A stretch of 64,000 bases of DNA from Pseudomonas sp. (GTDB lineage: Bacteria; Pseudomonadota; Gammaproteobacteria; Pseudomonadales; Pseudomonadaceae), in assembly GCA_030603065.1 (NCBI GenBank), contig JAUVYN010000003.1:1-64000 (forward strand), written 5' to 3'. Of the stretch, positions 31,659 through 46,937 are shown one piece after another. The first letter of the stretch is position 1. The number at the start of each line of letters is the position of its first letter. The notes beneath the pieces were generated by a model. It was given only the letters and a program-made list of their open reading frames with translations, searched no databases and was not told the origin of the DNA. A program made the translations under genes and the position numbers.

Positions 31659-33554
31659 GTGGATTTCCCCAGTCGATTCGACGTCATCGTGGTAGGCGGC
31701 GGCCATGCCGGTACCGAAGCTGCGCTCGCTGCAGCGCGGATGGGTGTCCGTACGCTACTGCTCAGCCACAATGTCGAAACCCTGGGACAGATGAGCTGTA
31801 ATCCGGCGATCGGTGGCATCGGCAAGAGTCATCTGGTCAAGGAAATCGACGCGCTTGGTGGCGCCATGGCACTGGCTACCGACAAGGCGGGCATCCAGTT
31901 CCGCGTGCTCAACAGTCGCAAGGGCCCTGCCGTACGCGCCACGCGTGCCCAGGCCGACCGCGTGCTGTACAAGGCGGCGATTCGACACGCGCTGGAGAAC
32001 CAGCCCAATCTGTGGATATTCCAGCAAGCCTGTGATGACCTGATCGTCGAACAGGATCAGGTTCGTGGTGTGGTCACTCAGATGGGCCTGCGCTTCCTCG
32101 GGGATAACGTGGTGCTGACCGCAGGCACCTTTCTCGGTGGCCGCATTCACATTGGGCTGGACAACTATTCCGGTGGCCGTGCCGGTGATCCGCCGGCAAT
32201 CGCACTGGCCAACCGCCTTCGCGAACTGCCGCTGCGTGTCGATCGCCTGAAGACCGGTACGCCGCCGCGTATCGACGGGCGCAGTGTGGATTTTTCCCAG
32301 ATGACCGCGCAGCCGGGCGATACCCCGATTCCGGTGATGTCCTTCCTGGGCAGCCCGGAGGATCATCCGGAACAGGTCAATTGCTGGATTACCCACACCA
32401 ACGAGCAGACCCACGACATCATCCGCGCCAATCTCGACCGCTCGCCGATGTACACCGGAGTGATCGAGGGGATCGGGCCGCGCTACTGCCCATCGATCGA
32501 GGACAAGATCCATCGTTTCGCCGACAAGGATCAGCACCAGGTATTCATCGAGCCAGAAGGCCTGACCACGCATGAGCTGTATCCGAACGGCATATCCACA
32601 TCCCTGCCGTTCGACGTGCAGTTGAAGATCGTTCGTTCGATCCGTGGTATGGAAAACGCGCACATCCTGCGCCCTGGCTATGCCATCGAATACGATTATT
32701 TCAACCCGCAGGATCTCAAGTATTCGCTGGAAACCAAGGTCATCGGCGGTCTGTTCTTCGCCGGGCAGATCAACGGCACCACCGGCTACGAGGAAGCCGC
32801 TGCCCAGGGCTTGCTGGCCGGTCTGAACGCTGCGCGCCGTTCGCAGGGGAATGAGGCCTGGTGCCCGCGCCGTGACGAAGCCTATATCGGGGTGCTGGTT
32901 GACGACCTGATCACACTTGGAACTCGTGAGCCCTACCGCATGTTCACCTCGCGGGCGGAATACCGGCTGGTTCTGCGTGAAGACAATGCCGACCTGCGCC
33001 TAACCGAAAAGGGCCGCGAACTCGGACTGGTAGACGATCAGCGCTGGTCGCGGTTCAATGCCAAGCGCGAGGCAATCGCTCTCGAGCAGCAACGCTTGCA
33101 GACCACCTGGGTACAGCCGCAGAGCGAACAAGGCCGGGCCTTTGCGGAGCGTTTCGGCACCCCGCTGGCCCACGAATACAACCTGCTGGATCTGTTGCGT
33201 CGCCCGGAAGTCGATTACCACAGTCTGTGTGAACTGACCGGTGTGGCGGATGTGGCTGCCGATGCGGCAGAACAGGTGGAAATACATACCAAGTATGCAG
33301 GTTACATCGAGCGTCAGCAGGACGAGATCGAGCGTCTGCGCCAGAGCGAAAACACTCGTCTGCCCGAAGATCTGGATTATCAGACGCTCAATGGACTATC
33401 CAACGAGATCAAGCACAAGCTGGCGGAGGTGCGTCCGCAAACGCTGGGTCAGGCATCACGCATTCCCGGGGTGACCCCAGCTGCAGTAAGTTTGCTGCTG
33501 ATTCATCTCAAGAAGCGCAGCGCGGCGAGCAGTAGTCTGGCCAGGGAGGCCTGA
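31659..33554 (+). CDS. mnmG: tRNA uridine-5-carboxymethylaminomethyl modification enzyme MnmG
   Basis: MnmG (GidA) is the FAD enzyme that works with MnmE on U34 of tRNA. The 631 residues begin with FAD-binding [21 protein letters not shown]. The family motifs [46 protein letters not shown] and [21 protein letters not shown] are present, with conserved cysteines of the active site. The start is a GTG at 31659 with GAGG-like sequence just upstream. rsmG follows 3 bp later. Confidence 0.98.
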   Translation: MDFPSRFDVIVVGGGHAGTEAALAAARMGVRTLLLSHNVETLGQMSCNPAIGGIGKSHLVKEIDALGGAMALATDKAGIQFRVLNSRKGPAVRATRAQADRVLYKAAIRHALENQPNLWIFQQACDDLIVEQDQVRGVVTQMGLRFLGDNVVLTAGTFLGGRIHIGLDNYSGGRAGDPPAIALANRLRELPLRVDRLKTGTPPRIDGRSVDFSQMTAQPGDTPIPVMSFLGSPEDHPEQVNCWITHTNEQTHDIIRANLDRSPMYTGVIEGIGPRYCPSIEDKIHRFADKDQHQVFIEPEGLTTHELYPNGISTSLPFDVQLKIVRSIRGMENAHILRPGYAIEYDYFNPQDLKYSLETKVIGGLFFAGQINGTTGYEEAAAQGLLAGLNAARRSQGNEAWCPRRDEAYIGVLVDDLITLGTREPYRMFTSRAEYRLVLREDNADLRLTEKGRELGLVDDQRWSRFNAKREAIALEQQRLQTTWVQPQSEQGRAFAERFGTPLAHEYNLLDLLRRPEVDYHSLCELTGVADVAADAAEQVEIHTKYAGYIERQQDEIERLRQSENTRLPEDLDYQTLNGLSNEIKHKLAEVRPQTLGQASRIPGVTPAAVSLLLIHLKKRSAASSSLAREA

Positions 33555-33557
33555 TCC

Positions 33558-34226
33558 GTGACCGATCACGCGAGACAGCTGGCCGCCGGCGCCGCCGAGT
33601 TGGGAATCAGCCTCAGTCACGAACAGACCAGGCAATTGCTGGCTTACCTGCAGTTGCTCGACAAGTGGAACAAGGCCTATAACCTGACGGCGGTGCGTGA
33701 TCCGGCCGAGATGATCGGCCGCCATCTGCTCGACAGTCTGAGTATTCTGGGCTACGTGACCGAGGGCAGCTGGCTGGATGTGGGCAGCGGCGGCGGCATG
33801 CCGGGCATCGTCCTGGCGATCATGCGGCCCGAGAGCAACTTCACCCTGATCGACAGCAACGGCAAGAAGACTCGCTTTCTCACCCAGGCGCGTCTCGAAC
33901 TGAACCTGCGCAATCTGCAGGTGGTCAACAGCCGCGTTGAAGCCTACATGCCCGAAGTGCCCTTCGACGGTATCGTCTCGCGTGCGTTCAGTTCGCTGGC
34001 CGATTTCACTTCTCTCACGCGACATCTCGGTCGAAGTGAAACGCGCTGGCTGGCGATGAAAGGCATCTATCCGGAAGAGGAGCTCACCGCATTACCGGTC
34101 GACTTTCAACTGGTCGAGAGCGCACAATTGGCGGTGCCCGGTTGCGATGGCAGTCGCCATCTGCTGATACTGCGACGGATGGTTCGGGCAGACCCGGCTC
34201 GGCCGGATGTGGCTCAGCCGGCATAA
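33558..34226 (+). CDS. rsmG: 16S rRNA (guanine527-N7)-methyltransferase
   Basis: RsmG (GidB) methylates N7 of G527 in 16S rRNA; loss gives low-level streptomycin resistance in several species. The 222 residues have [25 protein letters not shown], the SAM loop [15 protein letters not shown] near residue 73, LIDSNGKK and VSRAFSSL. The start is GTG at 33558, 3 bp after mnmG. parA begins 16 bp downstream, the standard mnmG-rsmG-parA-parB order. Confidence 0.97.
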   Translation: MTDHARQLAAGAAELGISLSHEQTRQLLAYLQLLDKWNKAYNLTAVRDPAEMIGRHLLDSLSILGYVTEGSWLDVGSGGGMPGIVLAIMRPESNFTLIDSNGKKTRFLTQARLELNLRNLQVVNSRVEAYMPEVPFDGIVSRAFSSLADFTSLTRHLGRSETRWLAMKGIYPEEELTALPVDFQLVESAQLAVPGCDGSRHLLILRRMVRADPARPDVAQPA

Positions 34227-34242
34227 CGGATAGGAGGTCAGA

Positions 34243-35049
34243 GTGGGTAAGGTACTGGCAATCGCCAACCAGAAGGGCGGGGTCGGCAAGACTACCACCA
34301 GCATCAATCTGGCAGCTTCCCTGGCGGCGACCAAGCGCAAGGTCCTACTCATCGACCTGGATCCCCAGGGCAATGCGACCATGGGCAGCGGCATCGACAA
34401 GTCCGCACTCGAACACTCGGTCTACGAACTGCTGACCGAACGCTGCGAACTGGACCAGGCCCTGTGCCGCTCAGAGGCCGGAAAGTACGATCTGCTGCCG
34501 GCCAATGGCGATCTCACTGCCGCCGAGGTCGAGCTTCTCGACAAACGGATGAAGGAGAGCCGGCTGCGCTATGCTCTGGCCTCGGTCCGCGACCGTTACG
34601 ATTTCATTCTGATCGACTGTCCGCCGTCGCTGAACATGCTCACGGTCAACGGACTGGTGGCAGCGGATTCCGTGATCATCCCCATGCAGTGCGAGTACTA
34701 CGCGCTCGAGGGACTATCGGCGTTGATCAACACCATCCAGCGTATAACCGCCCAGCTCAATCCCTCATTGAAAATCGAAGGTCTGCTGCGCACCATGTAT
34801 GATCCGCGCAACAGCCTGACGCTGGAGGTCTCTTCCCAGCTGCAGGAGCATTTTGGCGACAAGCTCTACAAAACCGTGATTCCTAGAAACGTGCGTCTGG
34901 CCGAAGCCCCCAGTTTTGGCATGCCGGCGCTCGCCTATGACAAGCAGTCCCGCGGCGCGGTGGCCTATCTGGCGCTCGCCGGCGAACTGGTTCGCAGGTC
35001 CAAGCAGGCTGCCAGAGCGGCGGCCGCTGTCACCGACGCTAACGAATAA
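34243..35049 (+). CDS. parA: Chromosome partitioning ATPase ParA (Soj)
   Basis: ParA is a Walker-type ATPase that binds DNA nonspecifically and moves ParB-parS complexes to segregate origins. The 268 residues begin with the deviant Walker A KGGVGKTTT at residue 11, with Asp motif DLDPQGNAT near 40 and Walker B LIDCPPSLN near 120. It lacks the N-terminal helix-turn-helix of plasmid ParA, as expected for chromosomal forms. The start is GTG at 34243 with AGGAGG just upstream. parB is 20 bp downstream and at least two parS sites are in recF. Confidence 0.97.
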   Translation: MGKVLAIANQKGGVGKTTTSINLAASLAATKRKVLLIDLDPQGNATMGSGIDKSALEHSVYELLTERCELDQALCRSEAGKYDLLPANGDLTAAEVELLDKRMKESRLRYALASVRDRYDFILIDCPPSLNMLTVNGLVAADSVIIPMQCEYYALEGLSALINTIQRITAQLNPSLKIEGLLRTMYDPRNSLTLEVSSQLQEHFGDKLYKTVIPRNVRLAEAPSFGMPALAYDKQSRGAVAYLALAGELVRRSKQAARAAAAVTDANE

Positions 35050-35069
35050 TTCAGAAGGACGAGACACGC

Positions 35070-35933
35070 ATGGCGGTCAAGAAACGTGGCCTGGGAAGAG
35101 GGCTCGATGCCCTGCTCGGACAGGCAGCCGGCAAGGGGCAGGATACGCCGGACACACAAGATCAGTTGCTCCGCGATCTACCGGTTGACCTGATTCAGCG
35201 CGGCAAGTATCAGCCGCGTCGGGACATGGATCCCCAGGCGCTCGAGGAACTGGCCAGCTCGATCAAGGCGCAGGGCGTGATGCAGCCGATCGTGGTGCGA
35301 CCTATCGGCGAAGAGCGTTACGAGATCATCGCAGGCGAGCGCCGCTGGCGTGCGACACAGCTGGCCGGGCTGGACATGATTCCAGCAGTCATCCGCGACG
35401 TGCCTGACGAAGCAGCCATCGCGATGGCACTGATCGAGAATATCCAGCGCGAAGATCTGAATCCGATAGAGGAAGCCATCGCGCTCCAGCGCCTCCAGCA
35501 GGAATTCGAATTGACCCAGCAGCAGGTAGCTGATGCTGTAGGCAAGTCCCGCGTCACCATCACCAATCTACTGCGGCTGATGTCCCTGCCGGAAGACGTC
35601 AAGTTGCTATTGGAGCGTGGCGACATCGAGATGGGCCACGCGCGGGCGCTACTCGGCCTGCCTGCGGAACAGCAGACGGCTGCTGCACGTCAGGTCGTCG
35701 CCCGGGCACTGACCGTTCGTCAGACTGAAGCGCTGGTGCGCCAGTGGCTGAATCCCCGTCGTGACCCTGGGCAGGTCAGAACCAACCCTGATATCGAACG
35801 GCTACAGCAAGATCTTGCCGAGCGTCTGGGTGCTCAGGTGAGCATCCAGCATGGCGCCAAGGGCAAGGGTAAGCTGGTCATCAGCTACAGTTCGCTGGAC
35901 GAACTGGACGGCGTTCTGATGCACATCAAGTGA
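35070..35933 (+). CDS. parB: Chromosome partitioning protein ParB (Spo0J)
   Basis: ParB is a CTP-dependent clamp that loads at parS and spreads on DNA. The 287 residues start KKRGLGRGLDALL, followed by the CTP-binding N-domain with YQPRRDMDPQALEELA and the arginine motif GERRWRA near residue 90. ENIQREDLNPIEEA and the helix-turn-helix TQQQVADAVGKSRVTITNLLRL near 148 (parS recognition) come next, and then a C-terminal dimer domain. It follows parA and is followed by a dyad and the atp operon promoter. Confidence 0.97.
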   Translation: MAVKKRGLGRGLDALLGQAAGKGQDTPDTQDQLLRDLPVDLIQRGKYQPRRDMDPQALEELASSIKAQGVMQPIVVRPIGEERYEIIAGERRWRATQLAGLDMIPAVIRDVPDEAAIAMALIENIQREDLNPIEEAIALQRLQQEFELTQQQVADAVGKSRVTITNLLRLMSLPEDVKLLLERGDIEMGHARALLGLPAEQQTAAARQVVARALTVRQTEALVRQWLNPRRDPGQVRTNPDIERLQQDLAERLGAQVSIQHGAKGKGKLVISYSSLDELDGVLMHIK

Positions 35934-35942
35934 GAATTCCAT

Positions 35943-36006
35943 CCAGTACCTTGGTGCAGGAAAGGCCAGCCAAAGTACTGGAATGTCTGAAAACCAACAG
36001 GTTTTC
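35943..36006 (+). terminator. Two dyads after parB
   Basis: CCAGTACCTTGG (35943-35954) and CCAAAGTACTGG (35970-35981) form a 12-bp imperfect inverted repeat with one mismatch. It is followed by the smaller hairpin GAAAACC/GGTTTTC at 35989-36006. They may end parAB transcription or be operator sites; no strong T run is present. Confidence 0.45.
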
Positions 36007-36017
36007 TGCATCGGCTG

Positions 36018-36046
36018 TTGAACCCTTGATGTATTCAACCTATACT
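36018..36046 (+). promoter_or_regulatory. Sigma-70 promoter of the atp operon
   Basis: TTGAAC and TATACT are separated by exactly 17 bp and end 90 bp before atpI, between the parB dyads and the atpI start. Confidence 0.75.
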
Positions 36047-36135
36047 CCTCGCGCTGTTTTAACGGGTGAAATGCACCAGTTTGTTGCAGGTAACACCCGG
36101 AAAGTAGGCCCGATGCGAGACTGACGAGGCGGGTA

Positions 36136-37409
<1,274 letters not shown>

Positions 37410-37428
37410 CGCGTGGGTTTTCCACTAA

Positions 37429-37710
<282 letters not shown>

Positions 37711-37726
37711 TCGAACGATCCGATCC

Positions 37727-37750
37727 CTGGCAGGGCGCAGGCTCTGCCAG
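37727..37750 (+). other. Intercistronic hairpin after atpE
   Basis: CTGGCAGGGC and GCTCTGCCAG pair over 10 bp (one G-U wobble) with the tetraloop GCAG, in the gap between atpE and atpF. It can protect the 3' end of processed atpE mRNA. No T run follows. Confidence 0.65.
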
Positions 37751-37802
37751 ATCACGTCGTCTCGTTTTCCGGGATACAACGAATAGCACGAGGTAAATCG
37801 CT

Positions 37803-38273
37803 GTGAACATTAATCTGACGCTGTTTGGTCAAACGATTGCCTTCGCTATTTTTGTCTGGTTCACCGTTAAGTACGTATGGCCGCCGCTTACGCAGGCCAT
37901 GCAGGAGCGCCAGAAAAAAATCGCCGAAGGTCTGGATGCGGCAGGCCGCGCCCAGCGTGACCTGAGTCTGGCCCAGGAAAAGGCTACCCAGACCCTGCGT
38001 GAGACCAAGGAACAGGCCACTCAGATCATCGAGAAGGCCAACAAGAGTGCCAACCTCATTGTCGAGGAAGCTAAACAGCAGGCACGTTCCGAGGGTGAAC
38101 GCCTGATCGCGGCTGCACGCGCCGAGATCGAACAGGAAATCAACCGCGCCAAGGACGAACTCCGTACCCAGGTAGCTGCACTGGCCGTCAAGGGTGCCGA
38201 GCAGATCCTGGAATCGGAAGTCGATTCCGCGGCCCACCGTGAGCTGGTCAACAAACTGGCCTCACAACTCTAA
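37803..38273 (+). CDS. atpF: ATP synthase subunit b (F0)
   Basis: Subunit b is the peripheral stalk that holds F1 against rotation, present as a dimer. The 156 residues have one N-terminal membrane helix ([25 protein letters not shown]) and a long charged alpha-helical coil to the C-terminus, ending with the delta-binding region. The start is GTG at 37803 with GAGG upstream. The gene follows atpE by 92 bp and precedes atpH by 12 bp. Confidence 0.98.
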   Translation: MNINLTLFGQTIAFAIFVWFTVKYVWPPLTQAMQERQKKIAEGLDAAGRAQRDLSLAQEKATQTLRETKEQATQIIEKANKSANLIVEEAKQQARSEGERLIAAARAEIEQEINRAKDELRTQVAALAVKGAEQILESEVDSAAHRELVNKLASQL

Positions 38274-38285
38274 GCGAGGCGAGCT

Positions 38286-38822
38286 ATGGCTACTACCAAT
38301 ACGCTAGCTCGACCTTATGCCAAGGCCGCTTTCGAGTACGCTTCATCTGCCAACAAGCTGGATGCCTGGTCGGGCATGCTGGCCCTGGCAAGTGCAGTGA
38401 TGACCGATGCGGCCTTCAGCAATAGGGTTATGAATCCGGCGCTGACCGGAGAGCAGAAGGCGCAGGACCTGCTCATGGTTTGCGAAGGTCGCATCGATGA
38501 CGAGTTCACTGCGTTCATTCGCACGCTCGCCGAGAACGACCGGCTGCCCGTGATCCCGGTAATCGCCGAGCTCTATGAGCAGAACAAGGCGGAATACGAT
38601 CGCAGCATCACAGTCGAGGTGGAATCCGCCTTCGAACTGGACGCCGATCAAAAACAGACGCTGGCTACCGCATTGTCGAAGCGGTTAGACCGCACAGTAA
38701 CTCCTCATGTGACCATCAACCCGGCCCTGATCGGCGGTGTGTTGATTCGTGCGGGTGACTTGGTTATCGACGGTTCGGTCCGCGGCAGGCTTGCCAAGCT
38801 GGCCGAGGCGTTGAAATCCTGA
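38286..38822 (+). CDS. atpH: ATP synthase subunit delta (F1)
   Basis: Delta connects the peripheral stalk to the top of F1. The 178 residues begin with TLARPYAKAAFEYA and end with the family motif GVLIRAGDLVIDGSVRGRLAKL. It lies between atpF (12 bp) and atpA (15 bp) with good Shine-Dalgarno sequence (GAGGCGAG). Confidence 0.97.
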   Translation: MATTNTLARPYAKAAFEYASSANKLDAWSGMLALASAVMTDAAFSNRVMNPALTGEQKAQDLLMVCEGRIDDEFTAFIRTLAENDRLPVIPVIAELYEQNKAEYDRSITVEVESAFELDADQKQTLATALSKRLDRTVTPHVTINPALIGGVLIRAGDLVIDGSVRGRLAKLAEALKS

Positions 38823-38837
38823 TTTGAGGGACATGGC

Positions 38838-40382
<1,545 letters not shown>

Positions 40383-40389
40383 TTTCCCC

Positions 40390-40416
40390 GGTGTGGCGTG
40401 CTCCGCGCGCCGCACC
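40390..40416 (+). other. Intercistronic hairpin after atpA
   Basis: GGTGTGGCG and CGCCGCACC pair over 9 bp (one U-G wobble) with a 9-nt loop, 8 bp after the atpA stop. No T run follows, so mRNA stabilisation or processing is more likely than termination. Confidence 0.6.
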
Positions 40417-40456
40417 GCTGGCTTTACCGGTGCCGGGCTAACCTCAGAGGTGTGAC

Positions 40457-42743
<2,287 letters not shown>

Positions 42744-42748
42744 TGGTA

Positions 42749-42768
42749 GCGCCCGCGCAAGCGGGCGC
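42749..42768 (+). other. Intercistronic hairpin after atpD
   Basis: GCGCCCGC and GCGGGCGC form a perfect 8-bp stem closed by a GCAA tetraloop (GNRA type), 5 bp after the atpD stop and 17 bp before atpC. No T run is present. Confidence 0.65.
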
Positions 42769-42785
42769 AGAACCGAGGCAATATC

Positions 42786-43229
42786 ATGGCTATGACAGTG
42801 CACTGCGATATCGTTAGCGCGGAAGAAGAGCTGTTCACCGGGCTGGTAGAGATGGTCGTCGCACACGGCAACATGGGTGATCTGGGTATTCTGCCCGGTC
42901 ACACTCCGTTGCTGACCGATCTCAAGCCGGGCCCGGTTCGGGTGATCAAGCAGGATGGCAGCGAAGAGGTGTTCTACATCTCCGGTGGCTTCCTGGAGGT
43001 TCAGCCGAGCATGGTCAAGGTGCTTGCCGACACGGCCATCCGTGCCGGTGACATCGATGAAGCCGCGGCTGCCGAAGCCAAGCGCGCTGCGGAAGCGGCG
43101 CTCAGCGAGAAGGGTGCAGAGTTCGATTACGGCTCCGCCTCCGCTCGACTGGCTGAAGCCGCCGCGCAGCTACGCACCGTGCAGGAGCTTCGCAAGAAGT
43201 ACGGCGGACCGGCGCTCAACAACCGCTGA
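42786..43229 (+). CDS. atpC: ATP synthase subunit epsilon (F1)
   Basis: Epsilon couples the rotor to the c ring and inhibits ATP hydrolysis with its C-terminal helices. The 147 residues begin with [17 protein letters not shown] after MA. They contain [20 protein letters not shown], a beta-sandwich, and a C-terminal helical hairpin [18 protein letters not shown]. The ATG at 42786 is preceded by GAGG; a second ATG lies at 42792. A terminator follows at 43250. Confidence 0.98.
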   Translation: MAMTVHCDIVSAEEELFTGLVEMVVAHGNMGDLGILPGHTPLLTDLKPGPVRVIKQDGSEEVFYISGGFLEVQPSMVKVLADTAIRAGDIDEAAAAEAKRAAEAALSEKGAEFDYGSASARLAEAAAQLRTVQELRKKYGGPALNNR

Positions 43230-43249
43230 TTCGCCAGCGGGACCAGACA

Positions 43250-43272
43250 AGGCAGCTTCGGCTGCCTTTTCT
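43250..43272 (+). terminator. Terminator of the atp operon
   Basis: AAGGCAGC/GCTGCCTT stem with a UUC loop is followed by TTCTTTT. It lies between atpC and glmU. Confidence 0.8.
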
Positions 43273-43345
43273 TTTGCGCAGGATTTCTGCAGGGGCGCGG
43301 CCACTTTGCTAACATTCCGCCCATCATTCTTCTTGGGGTACGCAC

Positions 43346-44713
43346 ATGATTCTCGACATCGTCATTCTCGCCGCCGGCCAGGGCACCCGCATGCGCTCGG
43401 CATTGCCCAAGGTCCTGCACCCGGTTGCCGGAAAGCCGATGCTCGGACATGCCATCGACTGCGCACGCGCGCTGTCACCGCGGCGTATCCATGTGGTGAT
43501 CGGTCATGGCGCCGAGCAGGTACGCGCCCACCTGGAGGCTCCGGATCTGCACTGGGTGATGCAGGAACAGCAGCTGGGTACCGGCCATGCCGTCGCCCAG
43601 GCGCTGCCCGGCGCCGAGGGAGCGGACCAGATTCTGGTGCTGTACGGAGATGTGCCACTGCTACGCGAAACTACATTGAAGCGCCTCAGCGAGCAGGCCG
43701 GGGCCGAGGCACTGGGACTTTTGACCGTCGAGATGCAGGACCCCACCGGCTACGGACGGATCGTTCGGGATGCTGCAGGCCGCGTCCTTGCGATCGTCGA
43801 ACAGAAGGACGCCAGCCCTGCGCAACTGGCCATCCGTGAGGGCAACACAGGTATCATGGCCTTGCCCGGTAGGCACGCCGCCCGGTGGCTGAACAGCCTC
43901 TCCAACGCCAATGCCCAGGGGGAGTACTATCTCACGGATGTGGTCGCGAAGGCGGTGGAGGAAGAGTTGAACCTGGTCGTCGCCCAGCCGGAGGACGAGC
44001 TGGAGGTGATGGGTGCCAACAACCGGCAGCAGCTATCGATTCTGGAGCGCGCCTGGCAGCAACGCGAGGCGCTGCGCCTGATGACCGCGGGCGTAACCCT
44101 GGCCGACCCTGCTCGACTGGACGTGCGGGGAGAGGTCGAGGTGGGCCGTGACATCTTCATAGACGTCAATGTGATTCTGGCAGGTCGGGTGCAGCTTGCC
44201 GATGGAGTGACCATCGAGGCCAACTGCGTGATCAGGGACGCGAGCATCGGTGCCGGAGCCCATATCAAGGCGTTCAGTCATATTGAAGGGGCCGAGGTGG
44301 CGACCGGCTGCGATGTCGGTCCCTATGCACGCTTGCGCCCCGGAACCCGGCTGCAGGATGGCGCGAAGATCGGCAACTTCGTCGAAACCAAGAAGGCCGA
44401 TATCGGACCGGGGGCGAAGGTCAATCATCTGTCGTATATCGGTGATGCCCAGGTCGGTGCTCAAGCCAACGTGGGAGCTGGTACCATCACCTGCAATTAC
44501 GATGGCGTGAACAAATCGGTTACCCATATCGGCGAAAACGCCTTCATCGGTTCCAACACCGCACTGGTCGCACCGGTAAGGGTAGGTGCGGGTGCAAGCA
44601 CCGGTGCCGGCACGATTGTTACCCAGGATGTGCCTGACGGTGCACTGGCCGTGGGTCGAGCCCGCCAGCGCAATATCGAAGGCTGGAAACGACCGGTCAA
44701 GCGCAGCAGCTGA
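43346..44713 (+). CDS. glmU: Bifunctional GlmU: N-acetylglucosamine-1-phosphate uridyltransferase and glucosamine-1-phosphate acetyltransferase
   Basis: GlmU makes UDP-N-acetylglucosamine for peptidoglycan and LPS. The 455 residues contain an N-terminal nucleotidyltransferase domain ([25 protein letters not shown] near residue 8, [14 protein letters not shown]) and a C-terminal left-handed beta-helix of hexapeptide repeats from about 250. The acetyltransferase catalytic His lies in the [10 protein letters not shown] to RLRPG region, and the acceptor-binding [11 protein letters not shown] is near 380. It follows the atp operon by 116 bp as usual in pseudomonads. Confidence 0.98.
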   Translation: MILDIVILAAGQGTRMRSALPKVLHPVAGKPMLGHAIDCARALSPRRIHVVIGHGAEQVRAHLEAPDLHWVMQEQQLGTGHAVAQALPGAEGADQILVLYGDVPLLRETTLKRLSEQAGAEALGLLTVEMQDPTGYGRIVRDAAGRVLAIVEQKDASPAQLAIREGNTGIMALPGRHAARWLNSLSNANAQGEYYLTDVVAKAVEEELNLVVAQPEDELEVMGANNRQQLSILERAWQQREALRLMTAGVTLADPARLDVRGEVEVGRDIFIDVNVILAGRVQLADGVTIEANCVIRDASIGAGAHIKAFSHIEGAEVATGCDVGPYARLRPGTRLQDGAKIGNFVETKKADIGPGAKVNHLSYIGDAQVGAQANVGAGTITCNYDGVNKSVTHIGENAFIGSNTALVAPVRVGAGASTGAGTIVTQDVPDGALAVGRARQRNIEGWKRPVKRSS

Positions 44714-44788
44714 AGGGCCGGCTTGCCCCTGAGCGGCGCTGGGCTATATTGAAGAGCAAGTCGAACGACCGGGACGAGGGAATTGCCC

Positions 44789-45973
44789 ATGCTCGCTCAA
44801 TTTGCCACAGCGCTCGCTGGACTGGAGTTACCGCTTCGCCTGAAAGTGGGTGATGCCGAGCCTTTGAATCTTGGCCGGGACCCGCGGGTGACCCTGGTGA
44901 TTCGCGACCCGGCCTTGCTGCAGTCCCTTGCCGAGCCGTCGCTGGATCTGCTCGGCGAGGCCTTCATCGAGCAAAGGCTGGATGTCGAGGGGCCGATCCT
45001 CGAGGTAATCGAGGTCGCCGACCGTATCAGTCAGGCGCTGCTGGGCGATCAGCCTTCTACCCCGCCGCCACGCTCGGCGCACGATAAAGCGCTGGATGCC
45101 GAAGCCATCGCCTATCATTACGACCTTTCCAACGCCTTCTATCGGCTCTGGCTTGATCCGGACATGGTCTATTCATGTGCCTACTTTCACCAGGACAGCG
45201 ATACCCTCGCGCAGGCTCAGCAGCAGAAGTTCGAACACCTGTGTCGCAAGCTGCGTCTTCGTGAGGGTGAGCGGCTGCTGGATGTGGGCTGTGGGTGGGG
45301 TGGTCTCGCGCGTTACGCGGCTCGACATTTCGGTGTCCACGTGACTGGCATCACACTGAGCAAGGCACAACTGGAGCTTGGCCGTGAACGGGTTGTTCAG
45401 GACGGACTGGCGAGCCAGATCGACCTCAAACTGCTCGATTATCGGGATCTACCGGGTGAGGCGGTCTTCGACAAGATAGTCAGTGTCGGCATGTTCGAGC
45501 ACGTAGGGTTGGCGAATCTAGGCCAGTATTTCCAGATCCTGTACCGCCAGGTTCGGCCGGGCGGTCTGGTGCTCAACCACGGCATCACCGCACGCCATGT
45601 GGACTGCCGCCCGGTAGGGCGGGGCGCCGGAACCTTCATCGGCAGATATGTCTTTCCCCACGGAGAGCTGCCCCATCTTTCGACGGCTATCGCCGAAATG
45701 TCTGACCAGGGCCTGGAGGTCGTTGACGTCGAGAGCCTCCGTCTGCACTACGCCCGTACCCTGGAGCGCTGGAGCGCGAATCTGGAAAATCGCCTGGCAG
45801 AAGCGGCGCAGGTCGTTCCGGATAGAGCGTTGCGGATCTGGCGCATTTATCTGGCGGGTTGTGCCTATGGCTTCTGGCATAACTGGATGAACATTCACCA
45901 GATTCTGGCCGTGCGTCCGCTGGACGACGGATCGCATCACCTGCCATTGACGCGAGCCGACATCTATCGGTGA
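44789..45973 (+). CDS. Cyclopropane-fatty-acyl-phospholipid synthase family methyltransferase
   Basis: This is a SAM-dependent enzyme of the Cfa family, which adds a methylene group across double bonds of membrane phospholipids. The 394 residues have an N-terminal lipid-binding segment, then YDLSNAFYRLWLDPDMVYSCAYF, the SAM loop LDVGCGWGGLARYAA near residue 168, ITLSKAQ, and EHVGLANLGQY near 240, all family-diagnostic. I prefer the ATG at 44789, which has GAGGG 8 nt upstream; a TTG two codons earlier is possible. Real product could be cyclopropanated or otherwise methylated lipid. It stands alone, 75 bp after glmU. Confidence 0.9.
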   Translation: MLAQFATALAGLELPLRLKVGDAEPLNLGRDPRVTLVIRDPALLQSLAEPSLDLLGEAFIEQRLDVEGPILEVIEVADRISQALLGDQPSTPPPRSAHDKALDAEAIAYHYDLSNAFYRLWLDPDMVYSCAYFHQDSDTLAQAQQQKFEHLCRKLRLREGERLLDVGCGWGGLARYAARHFGVHVTGITLSKAQLELGRERVVQDGLASQIDLKLLDYRDLPGEAVFDKIVSVGMFEHVGLANLGQYFQILYRQVRPGGLVLNHGITARHVDCRPVGRGAGTFIGRYVFPHGELPHLSTAIAEMSDQGLEVVDVESLRLHYARTLERWSANLENRLAEAAQVVPDRALRIWRIYLAGCAYGFWHNWMNIHQILAVRPLDDGSHHLPLTRADIYR

Positions 45974-46067
45974 ACCAAGGGTCGGGTGCTGATAGCAAGG
46001 CGGTATCACCGCTGTTAGAGTAGGGTCTCGCCGTCCCAAAACACCAGAGCCATGGCGTGGAGTTCCC

Positions 46068-46937
46068 TTGCCGCTGATTCCCCTTACCGAAAATGATCTG
46101 TCGCTTGGCGTACCGCTTCCCTGGGACGTTCTCGATAGCGAAGGCAGCGTGTTGTTCGCCAAATCCCAGCTGATAGACAGTCAGCCGGTGCTCACTCAGT
46201 TGCTCAAGCTTGGCCTGTACCGTGCTGCTCCCGAGCCGGCGAATGAGCGGCTTGATGTAACCGGAAGCGGAGCTGCTGCGAACGAGGCGCAGATTTCCAG
46301 CCTGGCGCAGGTGCAGTTGTTGCCGGGTGACCCCGTGCAGTTACAGACCTTGCACGCCACCCATGCGGAACGATATCAGGTGCGCATGGTCGGCTTGTTC
46401 GCACCGATCAGTCTCCTGGTGACTGCGCCTACCGTCCAGGGCAAGCTGGTCTTTGTCAAGGAAGGCCAGCAGTTCCTCGTTAGGGGCTTTGTTGGCAAGG
46501 ATGCGGTCGCTTACAAGACACGGGTCCTCAAATCGAACCTTGCGCCTTTTCCCTACCTGCATCTGGCATACCCTGAAAGTGTCCAGTCCATGCGGATAAG
46601 GGCTTCCGCCCGGGTCCCCGTGGATCTGGTCACTGCAATCGCTACCCCGGTGGGGCAGGCCGCGGCTCGACTGGTCGATCTCAGTGTGGGAGGCGCCCGA
46701 CTGGTATCGCCCAGAGCCTTTGCAGAAAAAGGCCATGAGGTGAAAATATCGTTTCGGATCAACCCGTCAGGCATGGAAGTCTATCTGACGCTGAACGCGG
46801 TCGTGCGGGCAGTTCACCGAGAGGAAAGTGCCCAGAATCAAACTGCAACCGGCGTGGAATTCGTGGGTCTGACCGATCAGGAACGGCTTTATCTGACCAA
46901 TATGGTTTACCAGAATCTATTGAAGGATGTCCTGTGA
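46068..46937 (+). CDS. YcgR-type PilZ flagellar brake protein
   Basis: This is a two-domain c-di-GMP effector. Residues 1-165 resemble the N-terminal YcgR-like domain that contacts the motor or its target. Residues 185-289 form a PilZ domain with RASAR (RxxxR) near residue 186 and DLSVGGARL (DxSxxG) near 214. The only in-frame start is TTG at 46068, with GGAG 5 nt before it; upstream ATG and GTG are in other frames. No flagellar gene is in the window. It overlaps the DUF192 gene: its stop TGA (46935-46937) shares one base with the ATG there. Flagellar function is inferred from the family. Confidence 0.85.
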   Translation: MPLIPLTENDLSLGVPLPWDVLDSEGSVLFAKSQLIDSQPVLTQLLKLGLYRAAPEPANERLDVTGSGAAANEAQISSLAQVQLLPGDPVQLQTLHATHAERYQVRMVGLFAPISLLVTAPTVQGKLVFVKEGQQFLVRGFVGKDAVAYKTRVLKSNLAPFPYLHLAYPESVQSMRIRASARVPVDLVTAIATPVGQAAARLVDLSVGGARLVSPRAFAEKGHEVKISFRINPSGMEVYLTLNAVVRAVHREESAQNQTATGVEFVGLTDQERLYLTNMVYQNLLKDVL

